NCBI GenBank assembly: GCA_947525005.1
Contig: CANNUY010000010.1
Location: forward strand, 1 to 64,000
Direction of reading: 5' to 3'
Length of the DNA stretch: 64,000 bases
From: an uncultured Candidatus Melainabacteria bacterium
GTDB taxonomy: Bacteria > Cyanobacteriota > Vampirovibrionia > Gastranaerophilales > Gastranaerophilaceae
Shown: one piece after another, positions 42,835-50,869 of the stretch
How the letters are laid out: each line of letters starts with the position of its first letter
Position numbering within the stretch: the first letter of the stretch is position 1
The notes under the pieces: generated by a model
Databases searched by the model: none
The model's input: only the letters and a program-made list of their open reading frames with translations
What the model was told of the DNA's origin: nothing
Position numbers and translations under genes: made by a program

Positions 42835-42854
42835 ACAACACATTCCGCAACACA
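42834..42854 (+). repeat. Candidate integrase arm-type site, right
   Basis: AACAACACATTCCGCAACACA, same orientation and 19/21 identity to 33051-33071. It starts on the last base of the hamB stop codon and lies 115 bp inside attR. Confidence 0.55.
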
Positions 42855-42969
42855 TGAGTTTAACAAATTATAATCAACCTAGTGAAACAAAATAAATTTT
42901 TATAAAAATTCGTGCCAAGTAGTGGTAAATCGTGAAAAATTGTTTGGGGTTGGGTAACACGAGACTATC

Positions 42970-43014
42970 CTCATAACCCGAAGGTCGTTGGTTCAAATCC
43001 AGCTCCCGCAACCA
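42970..43014 (+). repeat. attR: displaced 3' half of tRNA-fMet
   Basis: An exact copy of 32955-32999, from the anticodon loop to CCA. The upstream sequence cannot form D or acceptor 5' arms, so this is not a functional tRNA. It is the chromosomal 3' half left after integration. Confidence 0.95.
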
Positions 43015-43022
43015 TTTATTTT

Positions 43023-43055
43023 AAAGGGTTTTAGCAATCAGCTAAAACCCTTTTT
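43023..43055 (+). terminator. Original tRNA-fMet terminator, stranded at attR
   Basis: AAAGGGTTTTAGC (43023-43035) and GCTAAAACCCTTT (43041-43053) form a perfect 13-bp stem followed by T. Its position right after the displaced CCA end marks it as the pre-insertion terminator. The remaining gap to 43274 is AT-rich with nothing recognisable. Confidence 0.85.
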
Positions 43056-43273
43056 ATTCTTATATTTTATAATTTAAGAAATTTTTAAAGATGAATATTT
43101 ATGTTACAAATATTTAGTCAATTACCTTTTATTATATTTAATCCCTAATTCGTTCAAAAGCCACGTAATATCGTACAAACATTCTGATATTTGTAAATAA
43201 TATTTAAAAACATAAGTAAAAGTAGCAATAGTTCTTCTTTATAAGTATTATTACAACCATAAGTGGTGCTAGT

Positions 43274-44980
43274 ATGAATACTGTTATTAATCAATCCTCA
43301 GCTCTTAAATACCCTCAGCATAAGTATCAAAATCCAAGTTTTCAAAGTAAAAACAATTCCCAATCCTCAAAATATGAAAACAATTCAACCAAAAACATTT
43401 TGATATCTTCTTTGATTGCGCTTTCTTCATTGGTTGCACCTTCTATCAATGCAACTTCTAATAATCAAATAAATACTAATACTACTAATGATATCGAGAT
43501 AGTAACATCTACCGATACTCTAAAATCAAAATCTACTTCTGAATTAAATTTAAAATCTACTCCAAATGAAAACATCTATTTTGATAAAGAAAATAATGTC
43601 TATTACAGTTGGGATACAAAAAAACAAAAGTTTAAAAAATCAAAAAACATTGATTCAATCTTAAAAACTGGATTTATAAAAACTAAAAAAGGTTCATATC
43701 TAGACCCTAATGGTAACATGTTTGTTGAAAACATACACGGCAAAACCCTTTGGCCATCTCACGATATTGGTTATCATCTTCCGTTTGAAATGGCAAAAGT
43801 TTTTGGATATCAAAGAACTTCAATCTCCCATCTTAACGTCTTTTACGATAAAGAAAATGAACAGTATTTAAAATGGAATAATGAAGCTCAAACGTGGAAT
43901 AATACAAAAATTACAGATGTTTCTCCTAATGGAAATTTTATTTCTGATGGCAAGGCTTATAGAGCTTTACAAAGTAGCAAAAAAGAAATCTCTAAAAAAG
44001 AGTTTTACGCAGACAAACATAACCTCTATAAAACAAATAATGATACAATCTATATTAATAGAAGTTTCTATAATGACAAAGGCTACTATGTATGGCACAA
44101 AAACTCTGAAGAATTTGAAGAATTTGGTCCAAATCTAGAGCGTAAAAAAATGTTATCACAAAAAGTTGATGGCAAAGTTGATGATTTTATTCAAGGTACT
44201 ATCGGAGATTGTTGGTTATTGTCAACAATAAATGGATTAAAAAGAAATCCTGTAGGAAGAAAAATACTGGAAAAATCATTATCAGTTGATGATAATGATA
44301 ATATAACTGTAACCCTACAAGGTCCTAAAAAACAATATACTTTCTCTAAAGAGCAGTTAGACAGCACACTTAACCTTAAAAATTATTATTACTCAACAGG
44401 TGATAGAGATGTTTTAGCTATTGAAATGGCAATAGAAAAATTCAAATCAGAATCAACAAATAAAAACACTCGTGTAACAAATATGTATAATTATTACATA
44501 CCTCCAAAACAAGATGACGAGCCACTAGAAGGTGGTCAAACATATAATTCTTTGCACATTTTAACAGGCATGCAATCAAACAAAATCGTTAAAACATTCG
44601 CACCTAATGTTATACTAACAAACAATGTTGCAACCGTTGGTCAACTTGATGAAAAAAAAGTTCAAAAAATATTAGATAATCCAAATAACATCGTACTCGC
44701 AGGTTATAAAACAAGTGACGATTCCGGTCACGCAGTAGTTCTATGTTCAATGGATAAAGACAATGTATATGTTATAGATAGTGATATTGAGGAATACAAT
44801 CCTGATAGAAAAATCAAACAAACCTCAATGAACAAAAAAGATTTCTTTGATAATTTAATTGATGTTACATACACTGATTTATCAAAACCTATTACTGAAA
44901 AACAATCTAAGCCCACAAATATAATGATTCATACAACAGAAGATGCAAGACAAATTATCGGTGGCGATTTGTATATGTAA
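43274..44980 (+). CDS. Calpain-like (C2 family) cysteine protease, probably exported
   Basis: 568 residues. The catalytic domain carries Cys313 in IQGTIGDCWLLSTINGL, matching the calpain active-site block. His486 is in SGHAVVLCSM and a plausible Asn509 lies in EEYNP, 23 residues later as in calpains. Residues 41-60 (NILISSLIALSSLVAPSINA) are hydrophobic, a membrane anchor or late signal. A PSFQSKNN motif precedes it. Two WG/calcium-like repeats (IYFDKENNVYYSWD, VFYDKENEQYLKWN, RSFYNDKGYYVWH) occupy 100-280. It lies just outside the right end of the island. Likely an envelope or secreted protease; target unknown. Confidence 0.75.
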   Translation: MNTVINQSSALKYPQHKYQNPSFQSKNNSQSSKYENNSTKNILISSLIALSSLVAPSINATSNNQINTNTTNDIEIVTSTDTLKSKSTSELNLKSTPNENIYFDKENNVYYSWDTKKQKFKKSKNIDSILKTGFIKTKKGSYLDPNGNMFVENIHGKTLWPSHDIGYHLPFEMAKVFGYQRTSISHLNVFYDKENEQYLKWNNEAQTWNNTKITDVSPNGNFISDGKAYRALQSSKKEISKKEFYADKHNLYKTNNDTIYINRSFYNDKGYYVWHKNSEEFEEFGPNLERKKMLSQKVDGKVDDFIQGTIGDCWLLSTINGLKRNPVGRKILEKSLSVDDNDNITVTLQGPKKQYTFSKEQLDSTLNLKNYYYSTGDRDVLAIEMAIEKFKSESTNKNTRVTNMYNYYIPPKQDDEPLEGGQTYNSLHILTGMQSNKIVKTFAPNVILTNNVATVGQLDEKKVQKILDNPNNIVLAGYKTSDDSGHAVVLCSMDKDNVYVIDSDIEEYNPDRKIKQTSMNKKDFFDNLIDVTYTDLSKPITEKQSKPTNIMIHTTEDARQIIGGDLYM

Positions 44981-45020
44981 AATTGAATATCCATAGTAAT
45001 AAGCTACCCATCGTGCATTA

Positions 45021-46637
45021 CTATTCAACAATTATCTCTGTTTCATTTTTATAAGTTACATATCCTAAATTCGCTTTTGGTGGTTTTTTGATATATTTAC
45101 GCTTTGTATAAATAACTCCAGCTTTACCACTATTAGCAGTAGAAGAATACTTTTTAGCGAGTTTACAACATTCATAAATCGTTTTATCATCAGGAGTCTT
45201 GTCGTTTGGGACTTTTAATAAAATATGTGAGCCTGTATTATTCTGAACATGAAACCATATATCATCTGGTGCAGATATTTTAGATATTATTTTATCATTT
45301 TGCTTATTGTTTTTTCCTATATAAACTTCAAAACCGTTTATATCAACTTTTTCAACTTCAACATTTTTAGGTTTTTCTTGTGCTTTAGAATTTTGTGTAA
45401 GGTTATTTTCCCTGCATTCTAAAAGAATTTCCTTTAATGATAAAATATCATTTGAAACTTCTATTGAAAAAAGTAATTGTTCCAAATATTCAACATACAA
45501 TTTGTCTTCATCAATCAAATTAATAAGTTTTTCTTTGTCATTTTTTGAGTTCGAAAACTTTTTATAATAGATTTGAGCGTTTTCTCTCAAGGTTATTTTT
45601 TTATCCAACGGAATTCTAATATCAGTTCCTGTTTCCCAATCAGTGACAGTGATTTCTTTTACATAATCTTTGTTATTATAAAGATTAGACATAATCAAAT
45701 CTGCATATTGTTTAAACTTGGTTGCAGATGTTTTCTTTCTTAACTGTTGTTCTAGTTTTCCTAAAGATGTTTTCAACCGTTTTAGTTTTGGTGACACTAT
45801 ATTTCTTAGCTTTAACTTGAAGGCACGTATAAGAATTTTTTCTTGCCAATCAGAAAAATAATTATCAATCATATCATTTACACTATTTTGTAATACAGGT
45901 GATTTCAATAGTTCAGCATAAACACTGAATTTTGTCCCTTCTATAGCTGGCGAGTAGACTACATTTTTTTGCTCAATATAATCTTTTATAGTTTCAAGTT
46001 CTGTATTATTTTCCTTAAACAGTTGTTGATAAGATTGAGAAACTCCTAAAAAATATTCGTTCAGTTCATCGTAATCTAACTTGCCCAAATACCTAAGAAT
46101 ATCTGATTTGTTTTGTTTTGATGGATAAACATAAGGTAAAGTTCCTGCAAGCTCTCTTTCACGACTTTTTTCAGAACCAACATTATGTGCACAACCTAAA
46201 ATAACTTTTGTATCTGTATTGTATAAAATAACATTTGAATATTTGCCCATAAGTTCTATTACAAGACATAGAGTAATTTTTTCATTAAGTTCATTATAAG
46301 AATCAAAATAAATCTCAAAAATACGTTCATAATGAGGCAGACAAACTTTTGTAATCCTAGAACTTTCAAGATATTTTCTTAAGAGCATACAAAACATTGG
46401 TGGTTTTTGAGGAATTGTTATACCACGCTTTTCATAAGTATCATCACTCATAAAACATATATGATAAATTTGTGGATCTATGTTAATATAAAGTTTTTTT
46501 GTTCCTTGTTTATTTCTTATTGTGAAAATAAATTCACGTCTTGTAGGTTGTTGAATTTTTTGTAACCTAGCATTTTCAAAGAACTCTTTATTTTCAAGGA
46601 AAAACGCTTTTAATGTAATATAATCAAGGGTGAACAT
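45021..46637 (-). CDS. rqcH: NFACT-family protein RqcH (fibronectin-binding A homologue)
   Basis: 538 residues. NFACT-N at 1-190 (KIQQPTRREFIFTIRN, KLYINIDPQIYHICFM, MLLRKYLESSRI), a helical coiled-coil middle (SPKLKRLKTSLGKLEQQLRK), and the NFACT-R domain near the C-terminus (DDIWFHVQNNTGSHILLKVP, GVIYTKRKYIKKPPKANLGY). RqcH binds obstructed 50S subunits with peptidyl-tRNA and adds C-terminal Ala tails as degradation signals. The start lies 1 bp after the thyX stop, on the same strand, so the two are coupled. Some members also act as surface adhesins, but the rescue role is the better-supported one. Confidence 0.88.
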   Translation of the reverse strand: MFTLDYITLKAFFLENKEFFENARLQKIQQPTRREFIFTIRNKQGTKKLYINIDPQIYHICFMSDDTYEKRGITIPQKPPMFCMLLRKYLESSRITKVCLPHYERIFEIYFDSYNELNEKITLCLVIELMGKYSNVILYNTDTKVILGCAHNVGSEKSRERELAGTLPYVYPSKQNKSDILRYLGKLDYDELNEYFLGVSQSYQQLFKENNTELETIKDYIEQKNVVYSPAIEGTKFSVYAELLKSPVLQNSVNDMIDNYFSDWQEKILIRAFKLKLRNIVSPKLKRLKTSLGKLEQQLRKKTSATKFKQYADLIMSNLYNNKDYVKEITVTDWETGTDIRIPLDKKITLRENAQIYYKKFSNSKNDKEKLINLIDEDKLYVEYLEQLLFSIEVSNDILSLKEILLECRENNLTQNSKAQEKPKNVEVEKVDINGFEVYIGKNNKQNDKIISKISAPDDIWFHVQNNTGSHILLKVPNDKTPDDKTIYECCKLAKKYSSTANSGKAGVIYTKRKYIKKPPKANLGYVTYKNETEIIVE

Positions 46638-46638
46638 T

Positions 46639-47340
46639 TTATTTTAACAACTCATCTTTTCTTGGAACTCTGCCACAAGATTTATCTTCATCACAATAAC
46701 CCAATCTCATACATTTTGGTACAAGATAATCTTTTAACCAAGGTTCTGATTTAACAAGTTCATCACACATCATCTTAACCATTGTTCTAATCTCATATTG
46801 AGCTCTTGTACAAAGTCTAAGGTTTGCTAAGTGAATCATTTCTCTAAGATTAAGGCTTGCAACCATAGAACTTGCTGTTGCATTAGGTAAAACAGCTCTA
46901 GCATCTTCTGCTGGAATTCCTGCATCAACAAACTCTTGATATTTTTCAGATATTTGTCCCATAAATTCTTCAAACTTTGCTTTTAATTCAGGATTACGTT
47001 CAATTGTTGGTGGAATCAAATAATCAAATTGACCTTTTTCTTTCACATATCTTTGTGATTTTTGAGAGAATGACATATGTCTATGACGCACAAGTTGGTG
47101 GGTACAAGCTCTTGAAACATTTGAAATTGCAAAACTAATCTGAATATGTTCAATAGTTGAATAGTGTCCTGATGAAATTACACGATTAATAAGTTTCAAC
47201 ATTTTTTCTTCATCATCTGTGCTTTGAAAAATTTCATAAGGTGTGTCTGCACTATAACAAGTTCTGCAAGCAGAATAAATGGTTTTTAGTAAATTTTCAG
47301 GCTTTGCTAATAAATGTACTTCTGGTTTATTGTTTGTCAT
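46639..47340 (-). CDS. thyX: FAD-dependent thymidylate synthase ThyX
   Basis: 233 residues. The ThyX signature RHRHMSFSQKSQRYV (RHRxxSxxxxSxR) is complete. Nearby are ISSGHYSTIEHIQISFAISN for FAD binding and SLNLREMIHLANLRLC for the dUMP/folate site. The enzyme methylates dUMP to dTMP using methylene-THF and NADPH, without dihydrofolate production. It replaces ThyA; no thyA is seen. A possibly zinc-binding cysteine-rich tail (YCDEDKSCGRVPRKD) ends the protein. It is the upstream member of the thyX-rqcH pair. Confidence 0.95.
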   Translation of the reverse strand: MTNNKPEVHLLAKPENLLKTIYSACRTCYSADTPYEIFQSTDDEEKMLKLINRVISSGHYSTIEHIQISFAISNVSRACTHQLVRHRHMSFSQKSQRYVKEKGQFDYLIPPTIERNPELKAKFEEFMGQISEKYQEFVDAGIPAEDARAVLPNATASSMVASLNLREMIHLANLRLCTRAQYEIRTMVKMMCDELVKSEPWLKDYLVPKCMRLGYCDEDKSCGRVPRKDELLK

Positions 47341-47379
47341 ACTTCTAATCCTTATCCCTCTATATTTCTCTTTTTATAC

Positions 47380-47546
47380 GTCATTCCGAACTTGTATCAG
47401 AATTTTTTGATACCGTATCTTAGTCCCTGAAATAAATTCAGGGTGACACTGTGTACGACATTCCGAACTTGTTTCGGAATCTTATTGAACACTTGCAGGG
47501 ATTCTTCGCTTTCCTTGTATAAACGTTTATTACACGCTCTGAATGA
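47380..47546. repeat. Dispersed repeat with an internal duplication
   Basis: CATTCCGAACTTGT followed by TC(A/G)GAAT occurs twice (47382 and 47459 onward), separated by a hairpin CCCTGAA/TTCAGGG (47425-47443). At its right end GGGATTCTTCGCTTTC resembles module B at 12163-12240 and GCTCTGAATGACG closes it. It fills most of the 337-bp gap between thyX and rpmE. Confidence 0.65.
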
Positions 47547-47616
47547 CGGAACAAAATCCCCTTTGTAAACTTTTTAAATTTACATTGTTTCTATTATAAA
47601 TAAATCTATAATAAAG

Positions 47617-47648
47617 AGCAACTCCTAAACATTTCTTTAGGAGTTGCT
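47617..47648 (-). terminator. Terminator of rpmE
   Basis: AGCAACTCCTAAA (47617-47629) and TTTAGGAGTTGCT (47636-47648) form a perfect 13-bp stem. On the minus strand it is followed by CTTTATTATAG. Confidence 0.8.
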
Positions 47649-47677
47649 TGTAAAATCTTAACGTTTGAAAACTATCA

Positions 47678-47881
47678 TTAGTTCTTTTTGCCGTAACGTT
47701 TGTTAAATCTTTCAACTCTACCTTCAGAGTCAAGGATTTTTTGTTGACCTGTGTAGAATGGGTGACAGTTGTTACAAATTTCAACTGTAATATCATCTAC
47801 AACAGAACCTGTTTCAATTTCGTTACCACATACACATTTGATAACAGTTTTTTTATAATCTGGATGTAATCCGTCTTTCAT
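47678..47881 (-). CDS. rpmE: 50S ribosomal protein L31, zinc-binding form
   Basis: 67 residues with the zinc ribbon KCVCGNEIETGSV...CNNCHPFYTGQQKILDSEGR. Cysteines at both CxC and CxxC mark the zinc-containing (type A) L31, not the zinc-free paralogue made under zinc shortage. It is a component of the 50S subunit at the central protuberance. AAAGAAGGTAACATT precedes the ATG. It lies alone between a repeat region and an unrelated gene. Confidence 0.96.
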   Translation of the reverse strand: MKDGLHPDYKKTVIKCVCGNEIETGSVVDDITVEICNNCHPFYTGQQKILDSEGRVERFNKRYGKKN

Positions 47882-48018
47882 AATGTTACCTTCTTTCTTT
47901 TCAAGATTCCAAACTTGAATATATATTTTCGACTGGTTCTATTTTACAGCGCTAAAAATTATATTGCAAGTGAGTTAGTTAATATTTTACAATCTTAACA
48001 GTTTTGCCCTCGTTAATT

Positions 48019-48726
48019 CTAACCAATTTTATCCTTATAGAATTGAATTAAATCTTCTCTTGATTTAATAGACATGGCTAGTTTTTCTACAGCGTTATGC
48101 CAAGGTAAATATGAACAAGTGTCAGGTAAAACTTTAAGTGCTGTCATAGGAAAATCTCTACAAATATCAGGTCTATTTTCATAATCAGAACACAAATCAT
48201 CAGCACCTAATTTGCTACAGTAGTAGAAATACAACCTTTCATCAGGGTCCATAATATCATAAAGTTTATCATAATATTCAGGACAAATAGCTTTTGCCAT
48301 ATCTTCTGATTCGTAAGGTACATATATTTGAGAGAACTCTTTTGCAAACTTATCACCTCTAATTGCACGTTGTTTCAGTTGAATAGGTGAATATTCACTT
48401 ACTGCAAGTTTACAACAAGCACCACATTTTCCACAAGTATATTCATTTTTCTTTTCCATCATAGACTTTTTCGCAATCTTTAATTTTGCTTTATACTCGT
48501 TTGTCAAAAATGATAAAGCTTTAATTTGCCAAGCTCCATAAGGACAGTTTGGTGGAAACACCTCAAATATATCTACTTTTTTAATATCACAAGGAATTGT
48601 GCAAGTTTTACAGTTAAAATTAGGTTTAAATTTATCAATTTCATGCCTAATAACCTTTGCAGATTCCATAAAAATTTCTTTGTATTGAGCTTCTAAACGC
48701 TCTGATTCAGAATTATAATCAGTCAT
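48019..48726 (-). CDS. YkgJ-type cysteine-cluster protein
   Basis: 235 residues. A CxxCxxC cluster YTCGKCGACCKLAVSEYSPIQ lies near 100, with later cysteines CSKLGADDLCSDYENRPDIC then RDFPM, the CxxCxxCC...C pattern of the zinc/iron-chelating UPF0153/YkgJ family. An N-terminal pair of extra cysteine sites (NCKTCTIPCDI, PPNCPYGAW) is less usual. It is thought to coordinate a metal or Fe-S; the reaction is unknown. It is divergent from desulfoferrodoxin, separated by 83 bp. Confidence 0.8.
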   Translation of the reverse strand: MTDYNSESERLEAQYKEIFMESAKVIRHEIDKFKPNFNCKTCTIPCDIKKVDIFEVFPPNCPYGAWQIKALSFLTNEYKAKLKIAKKSMMEKKNEYTCGKCGACCKLAVSEYSPIQLKQRAIRGDKFAKEFSQIYVPYESEDMAKAICPEYYDKLYDIMDPDERLYFYYCSKLGADDLCSDYENRPDICRDFPMTALKVLPDTCSYLPWHNAVEKLAMSIKSREDLIQFYKDKIG

Positions 48727-48809
48727 AACTAAAGAATACCATAAATCACCGAACAGGACAATATCAATAATCTTTCATCTTGTAGATACTTGTTAAAAAA
48801 GGAGGGTTT

Positions 48810-49226
48810 ATGACTAAAAAATTAGAATTGTATAGATGTAGCATCTGTGGGAATTTGGTACAAGTAATGATTGAAGGTGAAGGTGAACTTGTTTGTTGTG
48901 GAGAACCTATGAAACTTTTAACACCACAAAATAGTGAGGTTGATGAACAATTATTAGAAAAACATACTCCTATTATAAAGGTTGATCCTATTATGACAAA
49001 AGTTGTTGTACCTGAACACCCTATGGTCAATACGCATTACATAGAATTCTTGCAAACTGTTTCAAATGACAAAGATGAAGTTTGCACAAAATTCTTATAC
49101 CCAGGGTCTGAAGCTGTTATGAGAGTGGAAACAACTAATAAAAACATAAAAGCACACTCTTATTGTAATATTCATGGACTTTATGTGAGCGAACAGGATT
49201 GTGGTTGTGGAACTTGTAGTATGTAA
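48810..49226 (+). CDS. dfx: Desulfoferrodoxin / superoxide reductase
   Basis: 138 residues. The N-terminal rubredoxin-like Fe centre (desulforedoxin domain) has YRCSICGNLVQV and LVCCGEPM. The C-terminal superoxide-reductase domain shows KHTPII (His ligand), PEHPMVNTHYIEF (two His), and AHSYCNIHGLY (Cys and His ligands). All ligands of both iron centres are visible, giving a 2Fe class I SOR. It reduces superoxide to peroxide without making O2, a hallmark of anaerobes. AAAAAGGAGG precedes the start. Confidence 0.95.
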   Translation: MTKKLELYRCSICGNLVQVMIEGEGELVCCGEPMKLLTPQNSEVDEQLLEKHTPIIKVDPIMTKVVVPEHPMVNTHYIEFLQTVSNDKDEVCTKFLYPGSEAVMRVETTNKNIKAHSYCNIHGLYVSEQDCGCGTCSM

Positions 49227-49273
49227 GGTGATTGCATTTATTAAGGTTTAGTCACCATGAACTCGTTTCAACG

Positions 49274-49408
49274 ACTGTCCATGATAATTTTAATCCATCA
49301 TTGCGAACGATTGAACGGTGTGTAATGTATTAAGTGTGGCAATCCATAAATTAACGGTTCTTCATGTTCAGTGGGATTCTTCGGTCGTTACACTCCCTCT
49401 GAATGACA
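49274..49408. repeat. Dispersed repeat, modules C and B in inverted orientation
   Basis: 49274-49360 is the reverse complement of 12411-12496 and 49374-49408 of 12206-12240, each with a few mismatches. The short junction TCATGTTCAG between them corresponds to the place where module A is found at 12.25-12.41 kb. A further TTCTGCGTACA lies downstream (49418). Confidence 0.8.
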
Positions 49409-49503
49409 ATTTTGGAATTTCTGCGTACAATTAATTAAAAAACGGGTATGACTTTTGTTATATCCGTTTTTGTGCTACAATAGACTGAGAAAGAGGTACT
49501 ATT

Positions 49504-50112
49504 TTGATTTTAAAACGTAAATGTAAAATAACTTTTGTAGCACACGGTGCTACCATTCACTCGCAAGAAGGCATCATTTCTGATTCAGAAAAATATCCTC
49601 CATTAACCGAACACGGATATGAAGAAATGCAAAAAATCTGCGAATATATCAAAACAAGAGGAATTAGAGATAACAAAATATTCTGTAGTCCATCTTTAAG
49701 ATGTATGCAATCAGCTCAAGAACTTTCTAATGTTTACAAACAAGATTATGAAGTTTTGAATGAATTGAGCGTTAGAAAATGTGGGGTATTAAATGGCAAA
49801 TCATTTAAAACCATAATAAAAAAATATCCTAATAATCCTTCTTTTGCATCATTAGATTTTGAAGACGGTGAATCATTAACTGATTTTAATAATAGAGTTA
49901 CAAAAGTAATTGAGGATTTGGTTGCATCAAATATTGGGAATAGGTTGATTGTTGTTACTTATCCATCAGTTATACAATCAGTTGTTGCTCATATTTTGGA
50001 TATTCCAAAAGAAAGTCAGGCAAAAGTTTTAATTAAAACAGGTAGTATGACTCAAATCAGTTGCTTTGAAGGTTGGTCTAGCTTGATTTATTCAGGATAT
50101 GTTCCATTATAG
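49504..50112 (+). CDS. Phosphoglycerate-mutase-like protein with altered active-site motif
   Basis: 202 residues, TTG start with GAGAAAGAGGTACTATT before it. Histidine phosphatase fold: FVAHGATIHS at the N-terminus where active members have RHG(E/Q), LTEHGYEEMQKI, and the second Arg-containing motif FCSPSLRCMQSAQELS. LNELSVRKCGVLNGKSF is also typical, and the C-terminal VVTYPSVIQSVVAHIL replaces the usual VSHG. So the first Arg and the second catalytic His are both changed (AHG, TYPS). Likely a pseudoenzyme or a protein of shifted specificity. Confidence 0.78.
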   Translation: MILKRKCKITFVAHGATIHSQEGIISDSEKYPPLTEHGYEEMQKICEYIKTRGIRDNKIFCSPSLRCMQSAQELSNVYKQDYEVLNELSVRKCGVLNGKSFKTIIKKYPNNPSFASLDFEDGESLTDFNNRVTKVIEDLVASNIGNRLIVVTYPSVIQSVVAHILDIPKESQAKVLIKTGSMTQISCFEGWSSLIYSGYVPL

Positions 50113-50237
50113 AGTTTCAATTAGCCTGTCGTATACATTATTTATAGTTAGTTGTCTTATAGTTTTTTATTTTCTAGCTTTTAAAATAAAGTTGTAACAA
50201 TTAAGTTGTGTTTAACTTTTTTAAAAAAGGAGAAATT

Positions 50238-50567
50238 ATGAAAAAAACACTATTAGCAACATCATTATTGATTGCTTTATCTGCGACAACTTTGTCTGCG
50301 AACGCATTTTGTTGGAGAAATTTAAACCCTGCAAACTGGGGAACTTGTCCTAAATGTGAAAAGACAGCTTCTTGTAAATGTAAAGACAAATGCAAACCGA
50401 CTTGTGAAAAGAAACAAAAGGCTTGCCCTGTTGAGAAAAAGACTTGTTGTCCAACAGAAAAAAAACAAACTTGTTGTCCTACAACTCCAGCTCCAAGTTG
50501 TAATACCTGTCCACCAGCTACACCATGTGATCCTTGTGACAAATTACAACAAGAAACAGAAAGATAG
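50238..50567 (+). CDS. Secreted cysteine/lysine/proline-rich protein
   Basis: 109 residues. Signal peptide MKKTLLATSLLIALSATTLS then ANA|FCWRN. The mature 85 residues hold about 20 cysteines in repeated CxxC and CC units among Lys, Pro and Thr: CPKCEKTASCKCKDKC, CPVEKKTCCPTEKKQTCCP, CNTCPPATPCDPCDK. It may bind metal or be disulfide-cross-linked in the envelope. I start at ATG 50238, which has AAAAGGAGAAATT before it; a GTG 30 nt upstream would spoil the signal peptide. A terminator follows directly. No family recognised. Confidence 0.8.
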   Translation: MKKTLLATSLLIALSATTLSANAFCWRNLNPANWGTCPKCEKTASCKCKDKCKPTCEKKQKACPVEKKTCCPTEKKQTCCPTTPAPSCNTCPPATPCDPCDKLQQETER

Positions 50568-50587
50568 TTTTTGGGGTTTAATATTAA

Positions 50588-50623
50588 AAAAATGTCGTTG
50601 TGATGATTTGCAACGGCATTTTT
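50588..50623 (+). terminator. Terminator of the Cys-rich protein gene
   Basis: AAAAATGTCGTTG (50588-50600) pairs with CAACGGCATTTTT (50611-50623) with one T-G wobble and ends in T. The remaining gap to ftsH (50870) is AT-rich and holds only the possible small ORF below. Confidence 0.8.
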
Positions 50624-50690
50624 AATGTTTATAAATTCAATCGTTAAATTTTAACAATTTCTCTATATCTATTTCAAATGCTTAGTTTTA

Positions 50691-50780
50691 ATGTATATAT
50701 TAATAATAACTTTTGGAATATTAGTTTATTATTTGTATGAAGTTCCTGTTCATAGATATTTAAAACGATTTATAAAATAA
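50691..50780 (+). CDS. Possible 29-residue membrane microprotein
   Basis: An ATG-to-TAA ORF encoding a hydrophobic stretch (MYILIITFGILVYYLYEVPV) with a basic end HRYLKRFIK, the plan of many single-helix bacterial microproteins. There is no clear Shine-Dalgarno. In AT-rich DNA such ORFs can arise by chance, so this is only a suggestion. Confidence 0.25.
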   Translation: MYILIITFGILVYYLYEVPVHRYLKRFIK

Positions 50781-50869
50781 TAGTATTTTTTATTGTTAAT
50801 TGAACTATATTCAAGATAACTTTTTTCTGTTATAATAAAACTAAAATTGTAATTTAGTAGAGGTGATAT

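Noticed and set aside
42970..43014. Second tRNA-Met gene
   Set aside because: Only the 3' half is present; upstream bases cannot form the acceptor 5' strand or D arm. It is the att duplicate.
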